A DNA stretch of 13,085 nucleotides. Source: JAJTZA01 sp041749815 (lineage in GTDB: Bacteria; Verrucomicrobiota; Verrucomicrobiia; Chthoniobacterales; Terrimicrobiaceae). Below the pieces are notes generated by a model that was not told the origin of the DNA, did not search any database, and saw only the letters and a list, made by a program, of their open reading frames with translations. Shown here one piece after another: positions 6,659 through 12,953 of the stretch. Position 1 is the stretch's first letter. Each line of letters opens with the position of its first letter. Where the stretch lies: the NCBI GenBank assembly GCA_041749815.1, contig JBGTAR010000016.1:1-13085 (forward strand). Direction: 5' to 3'. The position numbers and the translations under genes are program-made.

Positions 6659-8158
6659 GTGAAAACCATCTGTACCCGCATCTGTCATTCGGCTTTCGCG
6701 CTGGCCTTTCTACTTTCGTTGTTTTTAGTCTCAGGTTGTGGGAAGAAGCCTGCAGATTCCGCAGATGTGATTGTCCTGCACACGGGACGATTGAGGGGCA
6801 ATGTGTATCCTGCCGAACTCCAGTCGATTTCCCCGCTTCAGCATTACCAATTCCTGGCCGGGTATGTGAAAAAGGTTCGCGAAGAGGCAAAAGCTAGCGG
6901 AGCCAAGGTTTTGTTGGTGGATTTGGGCGACAGTTTGCAGGGATCATTTGCTTCTTACGCGACCGACTCTGGCAATATGGTCACCCTCTTTAATGCGCTC
7001 AAATACGACGCGATCGCCCTCAGCAACCTCGACAATGCCGTGCAGCCTGAGACCATTGCCAAGCTCAAGGCGGTTGTTCTTAATCCTTTTGCGAATGCTG
7101 ACGGGGAGCCTGCCACGCAAGGCACAAAATTTGGAGCCAAGCTGAGCAAGGAGGATTTGGGGGTGATTTTGATGGCCAATTTTTATGGGGACACGAGCAG
7201 TGAAGCCCACCCCGAGCGCTTCCCCGCCTGGTTTGGAACAACTCCCTCCGATGTGATCCCCTTTCGCGATTACCCCAGCCTTGCAAAAAATCTTGGCCCA
7301 AAGGTTGCTGGCGACCTGGCGCTTCTGACATGGATGAAATTTGAGTCTCCCACCGACCCCCCGTCGAGGTTCCTGGAGGAGATTCAGGGAGCCGGAGTTG
7401 ATGTGACCCTCGCCCACCGCATTTACGGACGAAACCAAAAAGACGTCTGGAGCGAAAGCGGGTTTGTGGATTGGGCGCCTCCGGTTTCTCTCAACATCCT
7501 TAGAAACAATGGCGGATTTGCCGTCGCCCGGTTGGACCTGAAAAAAGAGGGGGACACTTGGAAGGTGCTCAAGCACGAGATTCTCCCGATGACCGCCAAC
7601 ACCGCCGATGCTGACCCCTCCATTCTTAAGGAGATCGGGGCTTTTGCAAAAACTATTGAAGGCGCAGATACTCTCATCGCTGATTTGCCATCCTCATTTG
7701 ATCAAAAGCGCATCCTGCAAACTTACATGAATGCCCTCGAAAAAATTCCTGATACGGAGGCCGTTCTCTATTCCGAGCAATCCATCCGTTCGGATTGGAG
7801 TGCTGGGGATCTTCGGGCCAGCAGAGTCTTTAACAGCCTGCCATGGACCACGGGGATCGTGCAGATGAGCATGACCCGTGAACAAATCGCCCAGGCAGAA
7901 AAAGAGATCGGCATGGTGGCCATCATTTCCTCGGTGGCAGGAGCCGAAGGGCCACTCAAAGTCACCACCTCCGACTACTTTGGCAGGATCATTGCCTCCC
8001 GGCTTGGCATGGATTCTGGTACGCTCCTTCCGACCGCAGAGCAATCCGAGTTCGGATATTTTGTTTCCGCTTTGAAAAATACACCTGAAATTCTCAATGC
8101 ACCGGATGCAGTAAATCCGGAGCCCCCTGCCGATGCTCCAGTGACATCCGCACCATGA
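6659..8158 (+). CDS. Lipoprotein with a degenerate UshA/5'-nucleotidase fold (probable pseudophosphatase)
   Basis: This is a 499-residue lipoprotein, with a hydrophobic signal and lipobox LVSGC giving acylated C27. The mature part aligns by eye with the UshA-family protein at 4056-5645 in order. HTGRLRGN (41-48) stands where HTTDLHGH is expected, DLGDSLQGS (88-96) keeps the GD motif, SNLDN (122-126) replaces GNHEF, LTWM (223-226) replaces ATHMG, and AHRIYG (252-257) replaces GHTH. A C-terminal 5'-nucleotidase-like domain follows, with FNSLPWTTGIVQMSMTREQI at 391-410. Nearly all metal ligands are gone except D91, so phosphoesterase catalysis is unlikely. A binding, scaffolding or regulatory role is possible. 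GTG 6659 is the only plausible start because an in-frame TAG lies at 6638-6640. The gene overlaps the next by 4 bases (ATGA). Confidence 0.85.
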   Translation: MKTICTRICHSAFALAFLLSLFLVSGCGKKPADSADVIVLHTGRLRGNVYPAELQSISPLQHYQFLAGYVKKVREEAKASGAKVLLVDLGDSLQGSFASYATDSGNMVTLFNALKYDAIALSNLDNAVQPETIAKLKAVVLNPFANADGEPATQGTKFGAKLSKEDLGVILMANFYGDTSSEAHPERFPAWFGTTPSDVIPFRDYPSLAKNLGPKVAGDLALLTWMKFESPTDPPSRFLEEIQGAGVDVTLAHRIYGRNQKDVWSESGFVDWAPPVSLNILRNNGGFAVARLDLKKEGDTWKVLKHEILPMTANTADADPSILKEIGAFAKTIEGADTLIADLPSSFDQKRILQTYMNALEKIPDTEAVLYSEQSIRSDWSAGDLRASRVFNSLPWTTGIVQMSMTREQIAQAEKEIGMVAIISSVAGAEGPLKVTTSDYFGRIIASRLGMDSGTLLPTAEQSEFGYFVSALKNTPEILNAPDAVNPEPPADAPVTSAP

Positions 8159-8823
8159 AACTCACTCGAATTCTGGTCGCCGGCTGTGTGCTTGCTGTCT
8201 TTGCCTTTGTGACCTATTCCGCGTCCTTAAGCCGTCAAGAGGAGGCCAAACGAGTCGGCAGCGCGCGCAACCTCCAGCAATGGGGGATTGCACTCAATCT
8301 TCATCTCATCGACAACGAAAACCAACTGCCGGAAGTTGGCACGACACCCATTGATGACAGCCAAAAAAAAGCATGGTTCAGTGCGCTGCCCCCTTACATC
8401 TCACAAACGCCGTTGCCGGAACTTCCCCCAGGTTCCAGGCCGCGCCCCGGAGTGACCTCACTCTGGATTGACCCCTCCACGCGTGCCCCCAAGGTTTGGG
8501 ACCCCGAGGTTTTTTACTTCAACTACGCGATGAATCAGGCGCTTCAACCTGACCCCAAATTGCGCAGCTTCCGCATCTTTGAGGTCCCTTCACCGGGGAA
8601 TGTGGTTTTTCTGGTGGACGTGGACGGTTATTCACCAGCCGCCACACCCGATAAGGTCGTTTTCCGTCATGGAAACGCCAAGCCCAACTCTCCTGAGGCC
8701 ACCGCGCATGTTTTGTTCTGTGATGGCCATGTCCAATCCATCTCCAAAGCCATTCTCGTCGATGACCCCAAAACTCGAAGCGCCGAAGCCGCCAATGACG
8801 GGCCTTCCTGGTTCGAAAATTAA
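8155..8823 (+). CDS. Pseudopilin-like membrane-anchored protein with C-terminal DGH motif
   Basis: This is a 222-residue protein with one N-terminal hydrophobic helix (about residues 5-24). After it comes a segment starting ARNLQQWGIALNLHLIDNEN that resembles the helix-exit region of type II secretion pseudopilins (NLKQIGLAL-like). Near the C-terminus, RHGNAKPNSP and then HVLFCDGHVQSI match the H-...-DGH ending common in Planctomycetes, Verrucomicrobia and Lentisphaerae proteins of the DUF1559/H-X9-DG class, here with a longer insert between the His and DG. It lacks the GFTLIE-type prepilin peptidase site, so it is probably a plain membrane-anchored protein rather than a processed pilin. Its ATG lies inside the stop of the upstream lipoprotein gene (ATGA), which implies coupled translation and related roles. 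Function unknown. Confidence 0.75.
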   Translation: MKLTRILVAGCVLAVFAFVTYSASLSRQEEAKRVGSARNLQQWGIALNLHLIDNENQLPEVGTTPIDDSQKKAWFSALPPYISQTPLPELPPGSRPRPGVTSLWIDPSTRAPKVWDPEVFYFNYAMNQALQPDPKLRSFRIFEVPSPGNVVFLVDVDGYSPAATPDKVVFRHGNAKPNSPEATAHVLFCDGHVQSISKAILVDDPKTRSAEAANDGPSWFEN

Positions 8824-8854
8824 CAGATCGTAGGGAAAAGATTTCGACCGGGCG

Positions 8855-8879
8855 GCAGAATTTGGTCAGCCTATTCTGC
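8855..8879. repeat. Perfect 7-bp inverted repeat just before ruvC
   Basis: GCAGAAT (8855-8861) and ATTCTGC (8873-8879) flank an 11-base loop and end 3 bases before the ruvC ATG. The right arm contains TATTCT (8872-8877), a possible -10 hexamer. It may be an operator over the ruvC promoter or a weak hairpin; there is no T-run to make it a terminator. It does not match the LexA boxes I know (CTGT-N8-ACAG or GAAC-N4-GTTC). Confidence 0.4.
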
Positions 8880-8882
8880 ATC

Positions 8883-9386
8883 ATGGCCACCGACATTCTC
8901 CTCGCCGTCGATCCCTCCCTCCGGGGAACCGGCTACACCGTCATGGCGCACTCCGCCAGTCAGGAAAAGGTGCTGACTTATGGCGTCATTTTTAATCGGG
9001 CCAGCCTCTCCCAAAGCGCCTGCCTGGTTGCGATCTATGACGCCTTGGATGCCGCGATTCAGGAATTTCGCCCCACAGCCATGGCGATCGAAAATGTCAT
9101 CTACGTCCAAAGTTACCGAACAGCCATTATCCTCGGCTCAGCCCGCGGAGTGGCACTTCTTGCGGCTGCCCGCCGCGGCTTGGAAATCCATGAATACGCG
9201 CCCCGCCGGGTGAAACAGGCCGTTGTGGGACGGGGCGGGGCTCAAAAGCAGCAGGTTGGATTCATGGTCCGCGCGCTCCTTGGCCTCACCGAAACGCCTC
9301 CCCCTGACGCCGCTGACGCCATTGCCATCGGCCTCACCCACATCCAAACCGCGCGGGCCCAACGCGTGCGGAGCGGACAGAAATAA
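8883..9386 (+). CDS. ruvC: Crossover junction endodeoxyribonuclease RuvC
   Basis: This cytoplasmic endonuclease resolves Holliday junctions during recombination and repair, normally working with RuvAB. At 167 residues it has the family length. The four catalytic acids are all present: D10 in LLAVDPSLRGTGY, E70 in AMAIENVIYVQ, and D142 and D145 in PPDAADAIAIGLTH. The QKQQVGFMVRALL segment at 121-133 matches the conserved K-x-QV region. I chose ATG 8883 because it places AVDPSL at the usual distance from the N-terminus; an in-frame TTG at 8862 would add seven unexplained residues. There is no Shine-Dalgarno sequence. The gene has no ruvA or ruvB neighbour in the window. The 59-bp gap to the pseudopilin-like gene contains an inverted repeat. 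Confidence 0.95.
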   Translation: MATDILLAVDPSLRGTGYTVMAHSASQEKVLTYGVIFNRASLSQSACLVAIYDALDAAIQEFRPTAMAIENVIYVQSYRTAIILGSARGVALLAAARRGLEIHEYAPRRVKQAVVGRGGAQKQQVGFMVRALLGLTETPPPDAADAIAIGLTHIQTARAQRVRSGQK

Positions 9387-9562
9387 CCGGCGGGATTGAG
9401 ACCCGCGGAGATATTTCCGTAGGCCTGATCTTTCAGAATTGCCGGCCACTCACCGCCGCACTGTCGCCGCCCTTGACCTTCGGCGCAATTTTTCATAAAT
9501 CATTCAAAAAACTCTATTTAGGCAATGTTTTGTGCGCTTCAAGAGTTTTTAATTACCCCCAA
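9387..9562. other. 176-bp intergenic region upstream of the two-component operon
   Basis: Just after the ruvC stop, GCGGG (9390-9394) and CCCGC (9402-9406) form a short GC stem with a 7-base loop. It could be a weak terminator, but no T-run follows. The distal half is AT-rich and holds a 9-bp inverted repeat (9507-9550). TAATTA (9550-9555) lies 7 bases before the response-regulator ATG and is a possible -10 element, but the -35 match is poor. Confidence 0.45.
9507..9550. repeat. Perfect 9-bp inverted repeat in the response-regulator promoter region
   Basis: AAAAACTCT (9507-9515) and AGAGTTTTT (9542-9550) are exact inverted copies separated by 26 bases. The right arm touches the possible -10 hexamer TAATTA. 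This placement fits an operator for autoregulation by the NarL/LuxR-type regulator encoded just downstream, or a long-loop hairpin. The repeat is certain; the role is inference. Confidence 0.45.
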
Positions 9563-10225
9563 ATGCCCAACCGGCCTCTCACTGTTATCGCCGCCAACGA
9601 CCATCCCGTTGTGATTTCAGGCATTCGGTTGCTCCTGCAAAGTGAGCCGGATTTCGTTATGATTGCGGAGACCAACGATGCCACTGGCACCATCGTCGCG
9701 ATCAATCACCAAGTGCCCGATCTGCTCATCCTTGATCTGTGGATGGGGGGCAACGATGGCCTTGAACTGCTCCGGCAGATTCATCGCAGCTGGCCGGAAA
9801 TCCGCGTGCTCATTTATTCCATGAACGATGAGCGCATCTTCGGACCCCGCACCTTGCAGGCCGGGGCGGCAGGTTATTTGATGAAAAGCCGGGGACCCGA
9901 CGAAATGCTCAAAGCGTTGCGACTTGTGGCCACCGGAGGGCGCTACTTGAGCAGCAACCTCGTCGCCGGGTTAATGGAGACCGCTTTAAGCAGATCACAG
10001 CATCCGAATCACTCCACTATTCTGACCGGACTCACCGACCGGGAACTGCACATCCTGCGGCTTATTGGCAACGGGCAGACCACCGCCGCGATTGCCAAAA
10101 TGCTTTCTATCAGTCCAAAAACCGTCGGCGCACACCGCGAAAATCTGAAGAACAAACTGAATGCGGTTAACGGGGCCGCGCTGACGCAGCAGGCCACTCT
10201 GCTTGTGGAGAGCCGGGTGCTCTAG
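9563..10225 (+). CDS. NarL/FixJ-type response regulator (receiver plus LuxR HTH)
   Basis: This is a 220-residue DNA-binding response regulator. The receiver domain (about 5-125) has the phosphoacceptor D58 in LLILDLWMGG, the acidic pocket as N12-D13 in ANDHPVV (usually DDH), S86 in LIYSMND at the Thr/Ser switch position, and K108 in GYLMKSRGP. The LuxR-type helix-turn-helix occupies about 155-215: LTDRELHILRLIGNG, then ISPKTVGAHRENLKNKL as the recognition region. The ATG at 9563 begins directly at the receiver; an upstream in-frame TTG at 9473 would add a tail with no receiver homology. The histidine kinase gene follows after 2 bases, making a clear cognate pair. No Shine-Dalgarno sequence precedes the start, and an inverted repeat lies upstream. 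Confidence 0.93.
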   Translation: MPNRPLTVIAANDHPVVISGIRLLLQSEPDFVMIAETNDATGTIVAINHQVPDLLILDLWMGGNDGLELLRQIHRSWPEIRVLIYSMNDERIFGPRTLQAGAAGYLMKSRGPDEMLKALRLVATGGRYLSSNLVAGLMETALSRSQHPNHSTILTGLTDRELHILRLIGNGQTTAAIAKMLSISPKTVGAHRENLKNKLNAVNGAALTQQATLLVESRVL

Positions 10226-10227
10226 CC

Positions 10228-11883
10228 ATGCCCCGCACGCTCTTCCGGGATGTGGTCTGCGGCACCGCCGGCACATGCTTTTACGTGCTCCTGGGGTATT
10301 CTTCGCTCCAACTTGGGGTGAACCATGCCAATGCCTCGGTGGTCTGGCCGCTCGTCGGGTTGGCAATCGGGGCCCTGGCACGCTTCGGATACCGCTTTTG
10401 GCCCGTTGTTTTTTTCGGCTCGCTGATCAACAATCTCCTCGTCAATGTTCAGCACAGTGTTCCCCTGCACGCTGCCATTCTGGCCGCCCTCGGCATCGCC
10501 GTGGCAAAATCGGGTGAAGCGCTCATCGGGGCCTGGCTTTGCCGGCGGGCCCTTGGGTTTCCGCCGCAGTTGTCCTCGACGCGCGGAGTGACGCGTTTTA
10601 TTCTCTCCGCCGTCTTCATTCCGCCCGTGATCAGCGCCAGCCTTGGACTCCTCAGTCTCTGGCTTGCGGGCATTCTCCCAGCGTCAGAAATTGCCAGAGC
10701 CGCCGCCCCATGGCTTGTCGGCAATGCCACCGGAATTTTGACCTGTGCCCCGCTTTTCTTCATCAATTCCCTGCGTCCTTCGACTTGGAAATGGTCGCGC
10801 CCCGCCGTCATCGAAGGCTTGATTGTCTTTGTGCTCCTCATTCTCGCTGCGGACACAATCAGTGGCATTCATCTCCCGGAAACGCTCCAGGACTGGCCGA
10901 AATCCTATATGATTATTCCTTTGGTGCTCTGGATCGCCTTCCGTTTCGGACGCCGCGGCGCGGTGATCGCGGCGTTGTTGCTCCTGGGCTTTGGAGTTTT
11001 TGGAACCATGTGGGGTTTTGCCGCTTTTCCATCGAAATCTTATGAGCAATCCCTCCGCTCACTCCAAGTCTTCATCGGCGTCGTCGCCATCATTGGCCTC
11101 ACGGTTTCTGTGCTGAATTATCAATTGCGACAACAGCAGATGCTCGTGGCCATCGCCATGGCAGACCAGACGGTTCGCCTTGCCACCATCACGCGGGAAA
11201 ATGCGATGCTCACCGCCAGCGCCGTGCATGATTTGCAAAGCCCCCTCAGCGGCATTCGCAATCTGCTCCAACTTGTCCGCGCCAAACCCGGGGTGATGGC
11301 CGGCCCGCAGGGAGACGGGCTTCTCGCCGATATGCAGGCCGCGGTTGAGCAGATGTTCAGCTTGGTCACGGATGCGCTATCAACGTCCGGCCCTGCTTCG
11401 AGCGATCCCTTTCAGACCGGGCTCAAACCCTGCGACATCCCGGTCCTGCTTTGTCGTGCCCTGGATGAAGAACAAGCCCATGCGGACTCCAAAAATATCC
11501 GCATCGAACTTCAAGTGCCGGCCCATTCCGTGGTGATTCCCACGCTCGGCGTGGTCGTTCAGCACATCGTCGGAAATTTTCTTTCAAACGCCGTGAAGTT
11601 TTCCTCTCCCGGCACAACCGTTTTTCTCGCTCTCGAAGAAAGCAAGGACGCCGTGAAAATCTCGGTGACCGATGAGGGCCCCGGCATTTCCAAGCAGGAT
11701 CGTCTGGAAATATTTTCCGGCCAAAAACAGGCGCATATCGCCACTCCCACCGCAGGCGAATCCTCAAGCGGCCTCGGTCTTTATCTCACCAATCAGCTCG
11801 CAGAGCGACTCGGCGCCGTCCTCTCCTGCGACGCCACCCCACGGGGCGGTAGCATCTTCAGCGTCACGCTCAAGAGGACGTGA
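10228..11883 (+). CDS. MASE1-domain sensor histidine kinase
   Basis: This is a 551-residue inner-membrane sensor kinase, the likely partner of the response regulator encoded 2 bases upstream. Residues 1 to about 300 are strongly hydrophobic with about eight membrane segments and match the MASE1 integral-membrane sensor layout (SSLQLGVNHANASVVWPLVG near the N-terminus, then repeated helices ending VSVLNYQLRQQQ). There is no PAS or HAMP domain. The dimerisation and phosphoacceptor region has H334 in AVHDLQSPLSGIRNLLQLV. The ATPase domain has the N box with N454 in GNFLSNAVKFSSPG, the G1 box TDEGPGIS (D482), the G2 box SSGLGLYLTNQLAERLG (about 513-529), and a final GGSIFSVTL. The signal sensed is unknown. 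There is no Shine-Dalgarno sequence; translation is probably coupled to the regulator gene. Confidence 0.92.
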   Translation: MPRTLFRDVVCGTAGTCFYVLLGYSSLQLGVNHANASVVWPLVGLAIGALARFGYRFWPVVFFGSLINNLLVNVQHSVPLHAAILAALGIAVAKSGEALIGAWLCRRALGFPPQLSSTRGVTRFILSAVFIPPVISASLGLLSLWLAGILPASEIARAAAPWLVGNATGILTCAPLFFINSLRPSTWKWSRPAVIEGLIVFVLLILAADTISGIHLPETLQDWPKSYMIIPLVLWIAFRFGRRGAVIAALLLLGFGVFGTMWGFAAFPSKSYEQSLRSLQVFIGVVAIIGLTVSVLNYQLRQQQMLVAIAMADQTVRLATITRENAMLTASAVHDLQSPLSGIRNLLQLVRAKPGVMAGPQGDGLLADMQAAVEQMFSLVTDALSTSGPASSDPFQTGLKPCDIPVLLCRALDEEQAHADSKNIRIELQVPAHSVVIPTLGVVVQHIVGNFLSNAVKFSSPGTTVFLALEESKDAVKISVTDEGPGISKQDRLEIFSGQKQAHIATPTAGESSSGLGLYLTNQLAERLGAVLSCDATPRGGSIFSVTLKRT

Positions 11884-11893
11884 TGATCCCGCC

Positions 11894-11921
11894 TAGGTCT
11901 TTCACCTACTAAAAAATAGGT
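11894..11921. promoter_or_regulatory. TAGGT/ACCTA/TAGGT alternative-pairing element
   Basis: TAGGT (11894-11898), ACCTA (11904-11908) and a second TAGGT (11917-11921) allow the middle arm to pair with either flank, through a 5-base or an 8-base loop. The right-hand dyad, ACCTA-N8-TAGGT, is an 18-bp site of the kind that LuxR-type HTH proteins can bind. It lies between the kinase stop and the PEP-CTERM start, so it could be an operator for the adjacent regulator or a small attenuator. The stems are short, so chance is possible. Confidence 0.35.
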
Positions 11922-11972
11922 CATCGTGCCCGATGCGCGTTTTCGGCGCAACCTGTAGAGTCCTGCGATTCC

Positions 11973-12953
11973 ATGAACAGACTGCACACCATCCACTCCA
12001 CCATTCCTGGCACCGCACATGTGGTGAAGTTCCTGACCCCCTTCGCCCGCGGCCTCTGCGCAACGCTCGCTCTGGCCTTTGCCAGCCAGGCTTCCGCTCA
12101 GATCTATGTGACGGAGTCGAACCTCGACCGGGTGGGGACGTATTCCTACTCGACGGGTGCGGCGATCAATGCGAACTTCATCTCAGAGCCGGATGGCCCG
12201 ATCGGAATGATTCTCGCGGGGAAGAGTCTCTACGTGGGGGGATTCCGCAACGGAACGGTGAGCACCTACAACTCGGGGACGGGGGCGATGATCAGCGACT
12301 CTCTCATATCGACGCCCTCGAACGGCCCTTGGTCGCTCACCGCGTATGGGACGGATTTATTTATCTCTCTGGGCAACCAAGACCAAATCGGCCGCTATAA
12401 TGCCACAACGGGGGCGGCAGTGGGTGCCCCGATACTGCTGGCCGAGTTCGACAACCCGCAGGGCCTGGCGATCGTGGGTGACTCCCTGCTGGTGGGGATC
12501 TATGGGAATGTCGCCCGATACAATATCCTCACCGGAGTGTTCGATGCTTCTCCCCTTATCTCCGGCTTGGGCATTCCGCAGGCCCTTGCGGTCTCAGGGA
12601 CAACGCTCTACGTGGCTGATGCCGGTCTCGGCCGCGTGGGGACGTATGACGCAATCACGGGTGCGGTGATCAATGAGAACTTTATCACCGGGCTGGCGAG
12701 CCCCCAGAGCCTGGCGTTGGATGGGAGCGACCTCTATGTGGGTGTCTCGGGGGCAAAGCTATCGCTCGGAGCGGTGGGCAAGTATGATGCGGCGAGTGGG
12801 GCGGTCATTAATGCGGGCTTCATCACTGGTCTGGATGGCCCCACCGCGATCATCGTGGTGCCGGAGCCCAGCAGCGCGTTACTAATCCTAAGCGGGGCGG
12901 CGCTCCTCGGGCTGCGGCGGCGACGGGCCGGGAGCCAAGCGACCAAGATCTAG
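11973..12953 (+). CDS. PEP-CTERM-anchored extracellular protein with six propeller-like repeats
   Basis: This is a 326-residue exported protein. A long N-terminal segment with a hydrophobic core (about residues 25-42, ending ASA-Q) acts as the signal peptide. The mature part has six repeats of about 40-45 residues, each of the pattern hydrophobic-YVG ... VGxYxxxTGAxInxxFI ... G-P-xxLAhxG, resembling NHL/YVTN-type beta-propeller blades. The C-terminus is a textbook PEP-CTERM signal: VPEP at 296-299, a short hydrophobic helix, then RRRR at 315-318. It would be sorted by an exosortase, normally with exopolysaccharide or biofilm export. No exosortase gene is in view. A 12-residue tail follows the arginines. 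The stop TAG may overlap the border of an IS630 element. It lies 89 bp after the kinase gene, and co-regulation is possible. Confidence 0.9.
   Translation: MNRLHTIHSTIPGTAHVVKFLTPFARGLCATLALAFASQASAQIYVTESNLDRVGTYSYSTGAAINANFISEPDGPIGMILAGKSLYVGGFRNGTVSTYNSGTGAMISDSLISTPSNGPWSLTAYGTDLFISLGNQDQIGRYNATTGAAVGAPILLAEFDNPQGLAIVGDSLLVGIYGNVARYNILTGVFDASPLISGLGIPQALAVSGTTLYVADAGLGRVGTYDAITGAVINENFITGLASPQSLALDGSDLYVGVSGAKLSLGAVGKYDAASGAVINAGFITGLDGPTAIIVVPEPSSALLILSGAALLGLRRRRAGSQATKI

Noticed and set aside
6639..6662. AGGAG followed by a five-codon open frame (ATG 6645 to TGA 6662) overlapping the GTG start, as a possible leader peptide
   Set aside because: AGGAG is only one base from that ATG, and the region is better explained as promoter spacer and -10 box; translation of such a leader is unlikely.
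6944..7576. 210-codon minus-strand open frame
   Set aside because: It is antisense to the lipoprotein gene, lacks domain features, and is explained by the base composition of the real gene.
9390..9406. GC-rich hairpin after ruvC as an intrinsic terminator
   Set aside because: The stem is only 5 bp and no T-run follows, so I do not call it a terminator.
9473..9562. N-terminal extension of the response regulator from TTG 9473
   Set aside because: The extra residues have no receiver homology, and the stretch carries the inverted repeat and AT-rich promoter-like DNA; ATG 9563 starts the domain cleanly.
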